This document shows, piece by piece, positions 43,786 to 52,366 of a stretch of 60,080 nucleotides of DNA. This stretch comes from a virus: positions 1 through 60,080 of the IMG/VR virus record IMGVR_UViG_3300047481_000152; one strand, given 5' to 3'. Within the stretch, counting starts at the first letter, position 1, and every line of letters starts with the position of its first letter. A program made the translations under genes and the position numbers. The notes under the pieces are model-generated. The model was not told where the DNA came from, searched no databases, and saw only the letters and a list, made by a program, of their open reading frames with translations.

Positions 43786-45471
43786 ATTAATCGCAAGGAG
43801 GCACAGAAGGGTCAGTCCCCTGTGCCTCCTTCTGCTGACGAACCAATTGCGGTTGCGGCTGGCGGTTATTATGGAACATATGTAGAAACGGATAATGCTT
43901 CTCAAGCTCGCAATGAGTTTGAGTTGATCCGTCGTTATCGTGACATGGCACTTCATCCAGAGGTTGATAGTGCTGTTGATGAAGTTGTAAATGAATTTGT
44001 AGTTAGCGATGCCAATGACAGTCCAGTAGAAATCAACTTAGATAACTTAGAAGTTGGATCTGGAGTAAAAAATAAAATTAGAAATGAATTTGATTATATT
44101 AAACGTCTTTTAAATTTTGATAATCGCGCACATGAGATTGTGCGTAACTGGTATATTGACGGTAGAGTATTCTACCACAAAGTAATTGATCTAGACAATC
44201 CAAAGAAAGGTATTACGGAACTTCGTTACATTGATCCAATGAAGATCAAGAAGGTCCGCCAAAAGATTGACGATAAACCAAAAGATTCTCTTGCTCGTGC
44301 TGCTATCAAAGGAACAGCACTTGAGTATGAGTATGGAACATTCGTAGATTATTATTTGTTTAATCCAAAAGGTTTTTATCAAGGTGGTGTCCTAGGACCA
44401 ATTGGTGACATGTCACTTTCACAAGGAGTGAAGATGGCAGTTGATAGTGTCACATTTATTCCTTCTGGATTACAAGATCTTAATAAGCGCATGACGCTGA
44501 GCTTTCTCCATAAAGCAATCAAGTCTCTCAATCAATTGAGAATGATTGAAGATAGTTTGGTAATCTACAGATTGTCACGCGCACCAGAACGTAGAATTTT
44601 TTACATTGATGTAGGCAATCTTCCGAAGGTAAAAGCAGAACAATACCTCCGCGATGTAATGTCTCGTTACAGAAACAAACTTGTTTATGATTCATCAACT
44701 GGAGAGATGCGTGATGATAAAAAGCATATGTCAATGCTTGAAGATTTCTGGTTACCTCGTCGTGAAGGTGGTAGAGGAACTGAGATCACTACACTACCAG
44801 GCGGTCAAAACCTTGGTGAGCTCAAGGATGTTGAGTATTTCAAAAAGAAACTTTACAACTCACTCAACCTACCACCTTCCCGCCTTACGGATGACAACAA
44901 GGGGTTTAATCTTGGTAAGACCACAGAGGTTCTCAGGGATGAACTCAAGTTTGCTAAGTTCATCGGTCGTCTCCGCAAGCGTTTCAGCGAACTATTCCAA
45001 GATATTCTCAAGACACAACTAATCCTCAAGGGTATCATCTCACCAGAAGATTGGGATGATATGAAAGAGCATATCCAATACGACTTCTTATTTGATAATC
45101 ATTTCAACGAACTGAAAGAAATTGAAATGATGACCCAGCGTATTGCCATTGTTACACAGATGGATCCTTTTGTTGGCAAATACTACTCAGTAGAATATAT
45201 ACGCAAGCATATTCTCAATCAAACTGAAAAAGAATTCAAGGAGATTGATAAACAGATGAAGGGAGAGATCGCATCTGGTCTTGCGATTGATCCAGTCCAG
45301 ACAAATATGATGGATACAATGTCACAACAAAATACTGCGTTCGGTCCAGAATTACAAGGTATTCAAGCAGATGATAGTGCTGCCAGAGAACAAGAAGCTG
45401 CTGACGCAAACATGGACAGAGAGATGGAAAAGATGAAGGCACAACCTACACCTGCGCCAAAGTCTAAATAA
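43762..45471 (+). CDS. gp20: Portal vertex protein gp20
   Basis: A 569-residue portal of T4-like phages (T4 524). ALHPEVDSAVDEVVNEFVV, RYIDPMKIKKVRQ, EDFWLPRREGGRGTEITTLP and LGELKDVEYFKKKLYNSLNL are the hallmark gp20 segments used as a marker for marine cyanomyoviruses. It forms the dodecameric channel at one head vertex, nucleates prohead assembly and docks gp17. The C-terminus is Gln/Met/Ala-rich and disordered (MEKMKAQPTPAPKSK). Confidence 0.96.
   Translation: MSQLFGFQINRKEAQKGQSPVPPSADEPIAVAAGGYYGTYVETDNASQARNEFELIRRYRDMALHPEVDSAVDEVVNEFVVSDANDSPVEINLDNLEVGSGVKNKIRNEFDYIKRLLNFDNRAHEIVRNWYIDGRVFYHKVIDLDNPKKGITELRYIDPMKIKKVRQKIDDKPKDSLARAAIKGTALEYEYGTFVDYYLFNPKGFYQGGVLGPIGDMSLSQGVKMAVDSVTFIPSGLQDLNKRMTLSFLHKAIKSLNQLRMIEDSLVIYRLSRAPERRIFYIDVGNLPKVKAEQYLRDVMSRYRNKLVYDSSTGEMRDDKKHMSMLEDFWLPRREGGRGTEITTLPGGQNLGELKDVEYFKKKLYNSLNLPPSRLTDDNKGFNLGKTTEVLRDELKFAKFIGRLRKRFSELFQDILKTQLILKGIISPEDWDDMKEHIQYDFLFDNHFNELKEIEMMTQRIAIVTQMDPFVGKYYSVEYIRKHILNQTEKEFKEIDKQMKGEIASGLAIDPVQTNMMDTMSQQNTAFGPELQGIQADDSAAREQEAADANMDREMEKMKAQPTPAPKSK
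45464..45470 (+). promoter_or_regulatory. Late promoter CTAAATA after gene 20
   Basis: CTAAATA overlaps the gp20 stop and lies 23 bases before ATG 45493. Confidence 0.6.
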
Positions 45472-45492
45472 ATTATATATTGTTATCTTATC

Positions 45493-45702
45493 ATGACTGA
45501 AACTAATAACGAAATGGGCGCCGTTGATATTGTTGGCAAGATCAGCGATAACGACAGAGCATCCGCTATTGACGCAATCCATGACATGTTATTTGCTAAA
45601 GCATCTGATGCTATGGCAACTTACAAGCAAGTGGTAGCGAAAACTTTCTTTGACGAACCAACCGAGACCGAAACCGATGAAACTGATAACGGAACAGATT
45701 GA
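45493..45702 (+). CDS. Small prohead core-like protein
   Basis: A 69-residue acidic protein between genes 20 and 21, where T4 carries prohead core genes 67 and 68. It is helical (RASAIDAIHDMLFAKASDAM, ATYKQVVAKTFFDE) with a Glu/Thr/Asp-rich tail, and matches the type of small protein conserved here in cyanophages. It overlaps the start of the protease gene by 26 bases. A scaffold role is inferred from position. Confidence 0.65.
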   Translation: MTETNNEMGAVDIVGKISDNDRASAIDAIHDMLFAKASDAMATYKQVVAKTFFDEPTETETDETDNGTD

Positions 45703-46321
45703 GGACGTAAAAGTTCTCACAGAAGAAAAGAATGGAAAGAAACTTCTTTACATTGAAGGTATCTTTCTTCAATCCGAACTCAAGAACCGCAATGGTCGCA
45801 TGTATCCATTCGATGTTCTCAACCGTGAGGTAGAGAGATACAACGAAGAATATGTAAAGTCAAAGAGAGCTCTTGGAGAACTAGGACACCCAGATGGTCC
45901 TACTATCAATCTTGATAGAGTGTCACATAGAATTGTTGAACTCCGCGCAGAAGGACACAACTTCTATGGAAAGGCACAAATTCTAGATACCCCCATGGGA
46001 CAGATTGCTAAGTCACTTCTTGGTGAAGGAGTACAACTTGGTGTTTCATCTCGTGGTATGGGTAGCATTGACAAGAGAGAAGATATCTCAATTGTCCGCG
46101 ACGATTTCTTCCTCACCACCGCTGCTGATATTGTAGCAGATCCTTCCGCACCAGATGCTTTTGTCAATGGCATCATGGAAGGCAAAGAGTGGATTTGGGA
46201 AAACGGAATTCTCAAGGAAGCGAAAGTAGATAAATACCGCAAGTATATTGATGAGGCAACTCGTCAAAATATGGAAGCGAGAACGCTCAAAGTCTTTGAG
46301 CATTTCCTCTCAAATCTTTGA
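45677..46321 (+). CDS. gp21: Prohead protease gp21
   Basis: A 214-residue serine protease of the T4 gp21 type (T4 212). ATG 45677 is chosen over an in-frame TTG at 45650. LYIEGIFLQSELKNRNGRMY, GELGHPDG (H71) and GVSSRGMG (S124/S125) give the probable catalytic His and Ser. It lies in the scaffold, cleaves gp22, gp23 and core proteins after [L/I]xE, then itself. Encoded between portal and scaffold as usual. Confidence 0.93.
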   Translation: MKLITEQIEDVKVLTEEKNGKKLLYIEGIFLQSELKNRNGRMYPFDVLNREVERYNEEYVKSKRALGELGHPDGPTINLDRVSHRIVELRAEGHNFYGKAQILDTPMGQIAKSLLGEGVQLGVSSRGMGSIDKREDISIVRDDFFLTTAADIVADPSAPDAFVNGIMEGKEWIWENGILKEAKVDKYRKYIDEATRQNMEARTLKVFEHFLSNL

Positions 46322-46325
46322 TTTC

Positions 46326-46332
46326 ATAAATA
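46326..46332 (+). promoter_or_regulatory. Late promoter ATAAATA upstream of gene 22
   Basis: ATAAATA lies 41 bases before ATG 46373, just after the gp21 stop; CGAGGT is the ribosome site. Confidence 0.6.
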
Positions 46333-46372
46333 AACTTAGAATAATTATACGGAAATTACGAGGTAAACTCAA

Positions 46373-47533
46373 ATGTCAGATATGCTAAACGAAAAGTTTG
46401 AAGAGTTTGTTGCTGAGCAAAAAGTTATTCTGGAAGCTGGCGATCCAATGCCGACTGTTCAAGCTTCTGTGATCCCTGGTGCTGGCAGCGACCCTTCACA
46501 GGTTTCTGACGTTCAGACTGCGAAGGCTGGCGGAAAGGATCCACAACCAACCGTCCAACCTTCGGTTGCGATCGGTCAATCAGCTCCTGCTGATCTTGGC
46601 GGTTCAACTTCCGCGCCACTTCATTCCAACGATGAAGATGGTGAAGAGAACCCAGGTGCGAAAGCAGCAGCACCTATCTCGCAAATTTCTGGTGATCCTC
46701 AGTTCGCAGCAAAGAAAGATGCTGGCGATCAAGGAACTCAACCAACAGTAAATGTTGCCGCAGCATACGGCATCACTAAGATGGGCGGAAATGTCACATA
46801 TCCAATCAAAGCTGGATTTGAAATTGACATGACCGACGACGTAAATGCTCTCCTTGAGGGCACTGAACTCTCTGAAGAGTTTGCTGAGAAAGCAAAGACA
46901 ATCTTTGAAGCAGCAGTAACAGCAAAACTCAACGCAGAGTATGACAAGCTTGTAGAGCACTTTGCCAATGAACTAGATAAGCAAGTTGAAGAAATCAAGA
47001 ACGAACTTGCTGAAGAAGTTAATGGCACTGTGACCTACGCCATTGGTCAGTGGATGGAAGAAAATCAAGTTGCCATTGACCGTGGTATCAGAAATGAGAT
47101 TACCGAAGACTTCATCGCAGGTCTCAAGGGTCTCTTTGAAGAGCACTACATTTCGATCCCCGACGATAAAGTTGATGTGGTCGAAGGTATGGCTGAATCA
47201 ATTCGTGAAATGGAAGAGCGCCTCGACGAACAGGTTAAGGCTAATGTGAAACTACAAAATCGTCTGAATGAGACTGCCAAAATCAACATTCTGAACATTG
47301 TTTCGGAAGGACTAGCAGATACTCAGAAAGAAAAACTTGCAGCACTTGCTGAAGGTTTAGATTTCGTTTCGGAAGAAGATTTCTCCAGAAAGGTGAAAAC
47401 CATTAAGGAGTCATACTTCAAAGAATCAATCGCAACTCCAGCAGAAACTGTAGATGAAACACCAGTGGAAGGTCAGGAAGTATCACCAGCAATGGCAGCA
47501 TACCTCCAGGCACTAAACCGCTGGGGTAACTGA
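46373..47533 (+). CDS. gp22: Prohead scaffold protein gp22
   Basis: A 386-residue scaffold (T4 269). The N-terminal third is a low-complexity Pro/Ala/Gly/Gln region with repeated PTVQASV / PTVQPSV / PTVNVAA units (residues about 28, 58 and 125). The remainder is acidic and helical with long coiled coils (VEGMAESIREMEERLDEQV, KLNAEYDKLVEHFANELDKQ). It fills the prohead and is degraded by gp21. The extended repetitive N-terminus is typical of marine relatives. Confidence 0.88.
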   Translation: MSDMLNEKFEEFVAEQKVILEAGDPMPTVQASVIPGAGSDPSQVSDVQTAKAGGKDPQPTVQPSVAIGQSAPADLGGSTSAPLHSNDEDGEENPGAKAAAPISQISGDPQFAAKKDAGDQGTQPTVNVAAAYGITKMGGNVTYPIKAGFEIDMTDDVNALLEGTELSEEFAEKAKTIFEAAVTAKLNAEYDKLVEHFANELDKQVEEIKNELAEEVNGTVTYAIGQWMEENQVAIDRGIRNEITEDFIAGLKGLFEEHYISIPDDKVDVVEGMAESIREMEERLDEQVKANVKLQNRLNETAKINILNIVSEGLADTQKEKLAALAEGLDFVSEEDFSRKVKTIKESYFKESIATPAETVDETPVEGQEVSPAMAAYLQALNRWGN

Positions 47534-47571
47534 TAATTTATTAATCCCTCAATTTTCAACGGAGCAAACCA

Positions 47572-48996
47572 ATGTTTAACGCACAAGCTCTAACCGAAAA
47601 GTGGGCACCTGTTCTAGGTCATGAAGGCGCTGGCGCTATCAAGGACAATTATAGAAAGGCTGTTACCGCTGTTCTGTTAGAAAACACAGAAAAAGCACTA
47701 CGCGAAGAGCGTGGTATGATCAACGAAGCATCCAACACTGTTGGTGCTATCGGTTCTAACGCACTTTCGGGTAGCGCACTAGGAACCCAAACTGGTGGTC
47801 TCGCAGGTTTCGATCCTGTCATGATCTCCCTAATCCGCAGAGCAATGCCTAACCTCGTTGCTTATGATATCTGCGGTGTTCAACCAATGAGCGGTCCTAC
47901 TGGACTAATCTTCGCAATGAAGTATCACTATCAGGAAAATGGTTCAGCTCTTCGTGCTGGTCCAGAAGCTCTCTACAACGAGCCTGATAGCAACTTCTCT
48001 GCTTCTTCAGCAGGTTCTGCTGTTTATAACCAGACCAACGCTGCTGGTGGCGACGACACTCACCCAAGAGGTGATGGTGGTACTACCGATGCTAACCCTG
48101 GTCTTCTAAACGACAGCGGCACCTACGAGCGTGGCGCAACCGCTATTCCTCGTGAAACCGCAGAAGTTCTAGGTTCTGGCGCTACTCTCTTCAACGAGAT
48201 GAGCTTCAGCATCGAGAAGACTTCGGTACAAGCACGTACCAGAGCACTCAAGGCAGAATACACCCTAGAACTAGCACAAGACCTCAAGGCAATCCATGGT
48301 CTTGATGCTGAGCAAGAGCTCGCTAACCTACTCTCCAGCGAAATCCTCGCTGAGATCAACCGTGAAGTTGTAAGAACAGTTTACACCGTTGCTAAGCCTG
48401 GTGCTCAGAACAACGTTGCTAACGCTGGTATCTTCGACCTCGACGTTGACTCAAACGGTCGTTGGTCAGTTGAGAAGTTCAAGGGTCTTATGTTCCAAGT
48501 TGAGCGCGATGCTAACGCTATTGCTCAGCAAACCCGTCGTGGTAAGGGCAACTTCATCATCACTTCTGCTGATGTTGCTTCTGCTCTCGCTATGAGCGGC
48601 ACCCTAGACTATACCTCTGGTCTCTCTGGCGCTGGTGGTCCTTCCATCGGTGAAGTAGATGACACTGGTAACCTCCTTGTCGGAACCATGAACGGCAGAA
48701 TTAAGGTCTATGTTGATCCTTATTCAGCAAACGTTTCCAGCAACCACTACTATGTTGTTGGTTACAAGGGTTCTTCACCATATGACGCAGGTCTATTCTA
48801 CTGCCCATATGTTCCCCTCCAGATGCTCCGTTCGATTGATCCTAACACCTTCCAGCCTAAGATTGGCTTCAAGACCCGTTACGGAATGGTTGCTAACCCA
48901 TTCGTCGTTCAGTCGAATGGCACCCCAGATGCAGAGACCCTCACTGCTAACCGCAACCAGTACTACAGAAGAGTACTCGTTAAGAACCTCATGTGA
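47572..48996 (+). CDS. gp23: Major capsid protein gp23
   Basis: A 474-residue HK97-fold capsid protein. AGFDPVMISLIRRAMPNLVA, YDICGVQPMSGPTGLIFAMK, LKAEYTLELAQDLKAIHGLD and RKVLV-type C-terminus (YYRRVLVKNLM) are diagnostic for T4-like gp23. The motif I50-N51-E52|A53 fits the gp21 cleavage rule and would remove the first 52 residues during maturation. Codon use is the most biased in the window, consistent with very high expression. Ribosome site CGGAG; a strong terminator follows. Confidence 0.97.
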   Translation: MFNAQALTEKWAPVLGHEGAGAIKDNYRKAVTAVLLENTEKALREERGMINEASNTVGAIGSNALSGSALGTQTGGLAGFDPVMISLIRRAMPNLVAYDICGVQPMSGPTGLIFAMKYHYQENGSALRAGPEALYNEPDSNFSASSAGSAVYNQTNAAGGDDTHPRGDGGTTDANPGLLNDSGTYERGATAIPRETAEVLGSGATLFNEMSFSIEKTSVQARTRALKAEYTLELAQDLKAIHGLDAEQELANLLSSEILAEINREVVRTVYTVAKPGAQNNVANAGIFDLDVDSNGRWSVEKFKGLMFQVERDANAIAQQTRRGKGNFIITSADVASALAMSGTLDYTSGLSGAGGPSIGEVDDTGNLLVGTMNGRIKVYVDPYSANVSSNHYYVVGYKGSSPYDAGLFYCPYVPLQMLRSIDPNTFQPKIGFKTRYGMVANPFVVQSNGTPDAETLTANRNQYYRRVLVKNLM

Positions 48997-49018
48997 TCCA
49001 TTCACAATTCAACACACA

Positions 49019-49044
49019 GGGGACCCGAAAGGGTCCCTTTTTTT
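49019..49044 (+). terminator. Terminator after major capsid gene
   Basis: GGGACCC (49020-49026), GAAA tetraloop, GGGTCCC (49031-49037), then TTTTTTT. A textbook intrinsic terminator 23 bases after the gp23 stop. Confidence 0.92.
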
Positions 49045-49075
49045 GTAAATAGTAAATAGCATTTTTTATTAAGTT

Positions 49076-49240
49076 ATGCCAAGAGGAATGATGAGTAAGG
49101 TTGACATGCTAGCAAGAGTATATAAAATGAAAACAGCATTACATGATGGAATTTTTATCAGCAAAGGTAAAGATTGGAATGATGGTGCTAATTATACTCT
49201 GGACAGAATACTAGATATTCTAAACGAATACTACACATGA
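49076..49240 (+). CDS. Small conserved-type protein
   Basis: A 54-residue protein (MPRGMMSKVDMLARVYKMKT; ends TLDRILDILNEYYT) that follows the capsid terminator. It is basic N-terminally and helical, with central WNDGAN. It resembles short proteins that recur in cyanophage genomes. The stop overlaps the next start (ATGA). Function unknown. Confidence 0.6.
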   Translation: MPRGMMSKVDMLARVYKMKTALHDGIFISKGKDWNDGANYTLDRILDILNEYYT

Positions 49241-49422
49241 ACCAATCGTCACTCATTTTATTGTTATGTCTGTCGCCACTAGCGATGGTTTTTATTGTAA
49301 TGAAGATGGCATTGTGGTTAGGTGAGACAGCATCATTTGCTGCCAAGACAAAAGAACTTGAAAGGATGCAGCATGGTCCATATATTGTTTGGGACGAAGA
49401 GGAGGAAGATGAATGGTCTTAG
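49237..49422 (+). CDS. Small membrane protein with acidic tail
   Basis: A 61-residue protein: one span (SLILLLCLSPLAMVFIVMKM) and a C-terminus ending in WDEEEEDEWS. Coupled by ATGA to the gene before and overlapping the next by 10 bases. No family recognised. Confidence 0.55.
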   Translation: MNQSSLILLLCLSPLAMVFIVMKMALWLGETASFAAKTKELERMQHGPYIVWDEEEEDEWS

Positions 49423-49583
49423 ATGATTTGTACAGAAGAGTAGAAAGAGCAAGGATCAATCTTTTGATGGAAGAACCATGCCCAATGTATGAACCAGAAT
49501 GGGAAAACAATTATGGCACATCGTATGAAAGAAATATCACCAGAAAGATTAATAACACACAAAGAATGTCAGGAGATGATTGA
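49413..49583 (+). CDS. Small charged protein, overlapping frame
   Basis: A 56-residue frame (MVLDDLYRRVERARINLLME, EPCPMYEPEWENNYG). It starts inside the preceding gene, and about 95 of its 171 bases are shared with the next frame (49489-49731). The N-terminal part looks like a real amphipathic helix. The overlapped half is less certain. Confidence 0.4.
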   Translation: MVLDDLYRRVERARINLLMEEPCPMYEPEWENNYGTSYERNITRKINNTQRMSGDD

Positions 49584-49731
49584 TGCTGCTATACGACAGC
49601 ACAATCGGAATGCTTCCATTATTTCTATGTGCGTTGGTTGGGTTGTCCTTGCTCTATTTGCTGAAGGATTGCTAAGACTTATTGGAGTTATACCACCAGT
49701 ACTACCATGGCTCAACATTACCCTGAAATAA
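49489..49731 (+). CDS. Small membrane protein
   Basis: An 80-residue protein from ATG 49489, or 72 from ATG 49513. A helical basic head (SPERLITHKECQEMIDAAIR) is followed by one or two spans (MCVGWVVLALFAEGLLRLIG, VIPPVLPWL). It overlaps both neighbours. Probably a phage protein of the host membrane; no family recognised. Confidence 0.5.
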   Translation: MNQNGKTIMAHRMKEISPERLITHKECQEMIDAAIRQHNRNASIISMCVGWVVLALFAEGLLRLIGVIPPVLPWLNITLK

Positions 49732-49886
49732 TCGGAATTGTTTTCCTATTAGTATTTGCTGCCACGATGTTCTATCAAGGAACATGTATTCTCAGAGGAC
49801 AGCGCGGATACTCACTCAGAGATTATCTAAAGCAGGATAGCACTAATATGCGCCGCAGAATGGAGGAACTACTCAAAGATAAATAA
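49707..49886 (+). CDS. Small membrane protein, basic tail
   Basis: A 59-residue protein with an N-terminal span (IIGIVFLLVFAATMFYQGT) and basic tail (MRRRMEELLKDK). It overlaps the preceding frame by 25 bases. Its stop overlaps the late promoter of the next gene. Confidence 0.5.
   Translation: MAQHYPEIIGIVFLLVFAATMFYQGTCILRGQRGYSLRDYLKQDSTNMRRRMEELLKDK
49879..49885 (+). promoter_or_regulatory. Late promoter ATAAATA
   Basis: GATAAATA lies 23 bases before ATG 49908, overlapping the previous stop codon. Confidence 0.6.
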
Positions 49887-49907
49887 CTAGTAGCTTGGGA
49901 AGTTGAC

Positions 49908-50426
49908 ATGGCCGCTGAGTGGTACAAAGAGCAACCAAGGAATAGAAATTTTCTAAATCCAGTTGGTTATCTTTTGAAATTGGATAAATTTGAAGGAACG
50001 GATTTCTTTTGTCAAAGAGCAAACGTTCCTGATATCACTATGCCAACAACAGAGTTTGCGACAAGATTTCGCAACCTACCTATTATCCCTGGAGGTGGTG
50101 TCACTTTCGGGGATTTTACTGTTCAATTTATTGTTGATGAAGATCTAAAGAATTATTATTCAATTCATAAATGGATGCGCGAGAACGGCAGAGCAGATGA
50201 TGACGCCGATACTCCACCAAAAGAAGAATATAGTAATGCTCAACTACACATTGTAACTTCATCATACAATCCCGCATTCATTGTATCGTTTGAGAATATT
50301 TTTCCAGTGTCATTGTCTGGTCTAGAATTCAATGCTACAATGACAGATGTAGAATACATTACTGCTGAAGTTACATTCAAGCATCAGCGATTTTTTATCC
50401 TCAATAAAAACATGAAACCTTTATGA
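49908..50426 (+). CDS. gp3: Tail completion protein, gp3-like
   Basis: A 172-residue protein, close to T4 gp3 (176), lying between gene 23 and uvsY where cyanophages carry gene 3. RNFLNPVGYLLKLDKFEGTD, FFCQRANVPDITMPTTEFAT and FGDFTVQFIVDEDLKNYYSI have the look of tail-tube-fold proteins. gp3 caps the tail tube and fixes its length. A gp54/gp19-type tube-baseplate protein is the alternative. Expressed from a late promoter, whereas the genes that follow are recombination functions. Confidence 0.6.
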   Translation: MAAEWYKEQPRNRNFLNPVGYLLKLDKFEGTDFFCQRANVPDITMPTTEFATRFRNLPIIPGGGVTFGDFTVQFIVDEDLKNYYSIHKWMRENGRADDDADTPPKEEYSNAQLHIVTSSYNPAFIVSFENIFPVSLSGLEFNATMTDVEYITAEVTFKHQRFFILNKNMKPL

Positions 50427-50896
50427 ATTTTGAAACTCTTCGTAATAAATTTGATCAACTACGTGAAGAATGGGCAGAGGATAGCGCAGTAGATTTTCAG
50501 TTCAAGAACAAACAGTATACCACAGATCTTGGACAACTTGCGTTAGACATCCCTTTCCAACACAATAAATACTTAAACCATTACACTGATATCTCACAGA
50601 TCAAAACTTCTCTGGAGTTTGAAATCAGAAAGCTTGTAAAAGAAAAACGCGAATACTACAGTGGTGAAGCTGATGCTCGTGTTTACGCAGAAAAACCTTT
50701 TGGCGGAAGAATTCAAACTTCCGAAAAAATGAAGACTTACCTAGAGAGTGATGATGAGATTATCAATCTTGAGGCGAAGATCAAGTATCTAGACCAGATG
50801 TTATACTGGTTAGATCAGGTTATGAGGCAGATTTCAAACAGAGGGTTTCAGATCAAGAGTGCCATTGAGTGGGAGAAATTTATTAATGGACAATAA
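50423..50896 (+). CDS. uvsY: Recombination mediator UvsY
   Basis: A 157-residue helical protein; ATGA overlap with the gene before. TSLEFEIRKLVKEKREYYSG, GEADARVYAEKPFGGRIQTS and LDQVMRQISNRGFQIKSAIE are UvsY features. It loads UvsX recombinase on gp32-coated single-stranded DNA. The stop overlaps the start of uvsW (TAATGA), so the two are co-translated, and both serve recombination-dependent replication. Confidence 0.9.
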   Translation: MNFETLRNKFDQLREEWAEDSAVDFQFKNKQYTTDLGQLALDIPFQHNKYLNHYTDISQIKTSLEFEIRKLVKEKREYYSGEADARVYAEKPFGGRIQTSEKMKTYLESDDEIINLEAKIKYLDQMLYWLDQVMRQISNRGFQIKSAIEWEKFINGQ

Positions 50897-52365
50897 TGAC
50901 CCTCCTATCTGTAAAGAAGAAGAACGAAGTATACGTTACTATCCAATCCACAGAGCCCCATGTTCATATGGAGCTCTCGGATTATTTTACATTTGAAGTT
51001 CCAGAAGCAAAGTTCCTAAAGAAAAATCCTCGTTACAAATATTGGGATGGAACTATTCGTTTGTATTCTCCTGGAACTGGAGAACTATATGGTGGGTTGA
51101 TGAAGCACCTTGAGGTGTGGGCAGCGGAGCGTCAATACACTATACAGTACGAAAAGAATGATTGGTATGGAGATGTTCAAGAAACTAATGACTTTGTTTC
51201 TCCTGCTGGTATCAAAACCTTTATGGACAAGATCACCAGAGAAGGAATTACTCCAAGAGAGTATCAATACCGTGCTGTCTATGAGGCGATAAAAAACAAC
51301 CGTAAGTTACTTCTTTCTCCTACTGGCAGTGGAAAATCTTTGATGATCTATTCCCTCGTCAGATACTATACTGCTACCAACAAGCAAACGCTCATCATCG
51401 TCCCTACTACGTCCCTCGTAGAACAGATGGTCAATGACTTTAAGGACTATGGGTGGAATGCTGATGATCATGTTCATAAGATTTACTCTGGTAAAGATAA
51501 GAATACTGATAAACCAATTATTATTTCCACTTGGCAATCAATCTATAAGTTTCCTAAGAGATACTTTGATGATTTTGATTGTGTGATTGGTGATGAGGCA
51601 CACCTGTTCAAATCTAAATCACTCACTGGTATTATGACGAAGCTTCATAATGCGAAGTATAGATTTGGTTTCACTGGAACACTTGATGGTAGCAAGACAC
51701 ACAAGTGGGTATTGGAAGGTTTGTTTGGTGATTGTGAGCGTGTGACTAAAACTGATGATCTAATCAGAGAGGGTCACCTTTCTAAATTTAGGATCAAAGT
51801 GTTACTTTGTAAACATGCTCCTCAATATTTTGACACATACCACGATGAAATTGAGTATCTAATACAACATCGTGGAAGAAATAATCTAATCAAAAATCTT
51901 GTCAAAGATATAGAAGGTAATACCCTTGTATTGTTCAACTATGTTGAGAAGCATGGGGAACCACTTTTTGATTTGATAAATAGCACCATAGATCCCACCA
52001 GGAAAATATTTTTTGTTCATGGTGGAACTGATGTTGAGGACAGAGAGGAAGTCCGTCAAATTACTGAAACTGAAAACAATGCTGTGATCATCGCTTCATA
52101 CGGCACGTTCTCAACTGGTATCAACATCAAAAGACTACACAATATTATATTCGCCTCACCAAGTAAATCGCGGATCAGAAATTTACAATCTATTGGACGT
52201 GTATTGCGTAAGGGAGAAGGAAAAGATATCGCAACCTTGTATGACATTGCTGATGATATAGGTGGTCAAAATTATACACTGAAGCATCTAAACGAAAGAG
52301 TTAATATTTACAACGAAGAAAACTTTAAGTATGAGGTCATAAGAGTAAATTTACGAGCAAGTTAA
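50896..52365 (+). CDS. uvsW: Helicase UvsW
   Basis: A 489-residue superfamily 2 helicase (T4 503). The N-terminal domain (RYKYWDGTIRLYSP) is followed by TPREYQYRAVYEAI (Q-like motif), LLSPTGSGKS (Walker A, 142-148), VIGDEAHLF (motif II, about 232), FGFTGTLD (motif III) and QSIGRVLRKGEGKD (motif VI, about 431). It remodels R-loops and branched DNA and switches replication to the recombination-dependent mode. The UvsY-UvsW order matches other marine T4-like phages. Confidence 0.95.
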   Translation: MTLLSVKKKNEVYVTIQSTEPHVHMELSDYFTFEVPEAKFLKKNPRYKYWDGTIRLYSPGTGELYGGLMKHLEVWAAERQYTIQYEKNDWYGDVQETNDFVSPAGIKTFMDKITREGITPREYQYRAVYEAIKNNRKLLLSPTGSGKSLMIYSLVRYYTATNKQTLIIVPTTSLVEQMVNDFKDYGWNADDHVHKIYSGKDKNTDKPIIISTWQSIYKFPKRYFDDFDCVIGDEAHLFKSKSLTGIMTKLHNAKYRFGFTGTLDGSKTHKWVLEGLFGDCERVTKTDDLIREGHLSKFRIKVLLCKHAPQYFDTYHDEIEYLIQHRGRNNLIKNLVKDIEGNTLVLFNYVEKHGEPLFDLINSTIDPTRKIFFVHGGTDVEDREEVRQITETENNAVIIASYGTFSTGINIKRLHNIIFASPSKSRIRNLQSIGRVLRKGEGKDIATLYDIADDIGGQNYTLKHLNERVNIYNEENFKYEVIRVNLRAS

Positions 52366-52366
52366 T

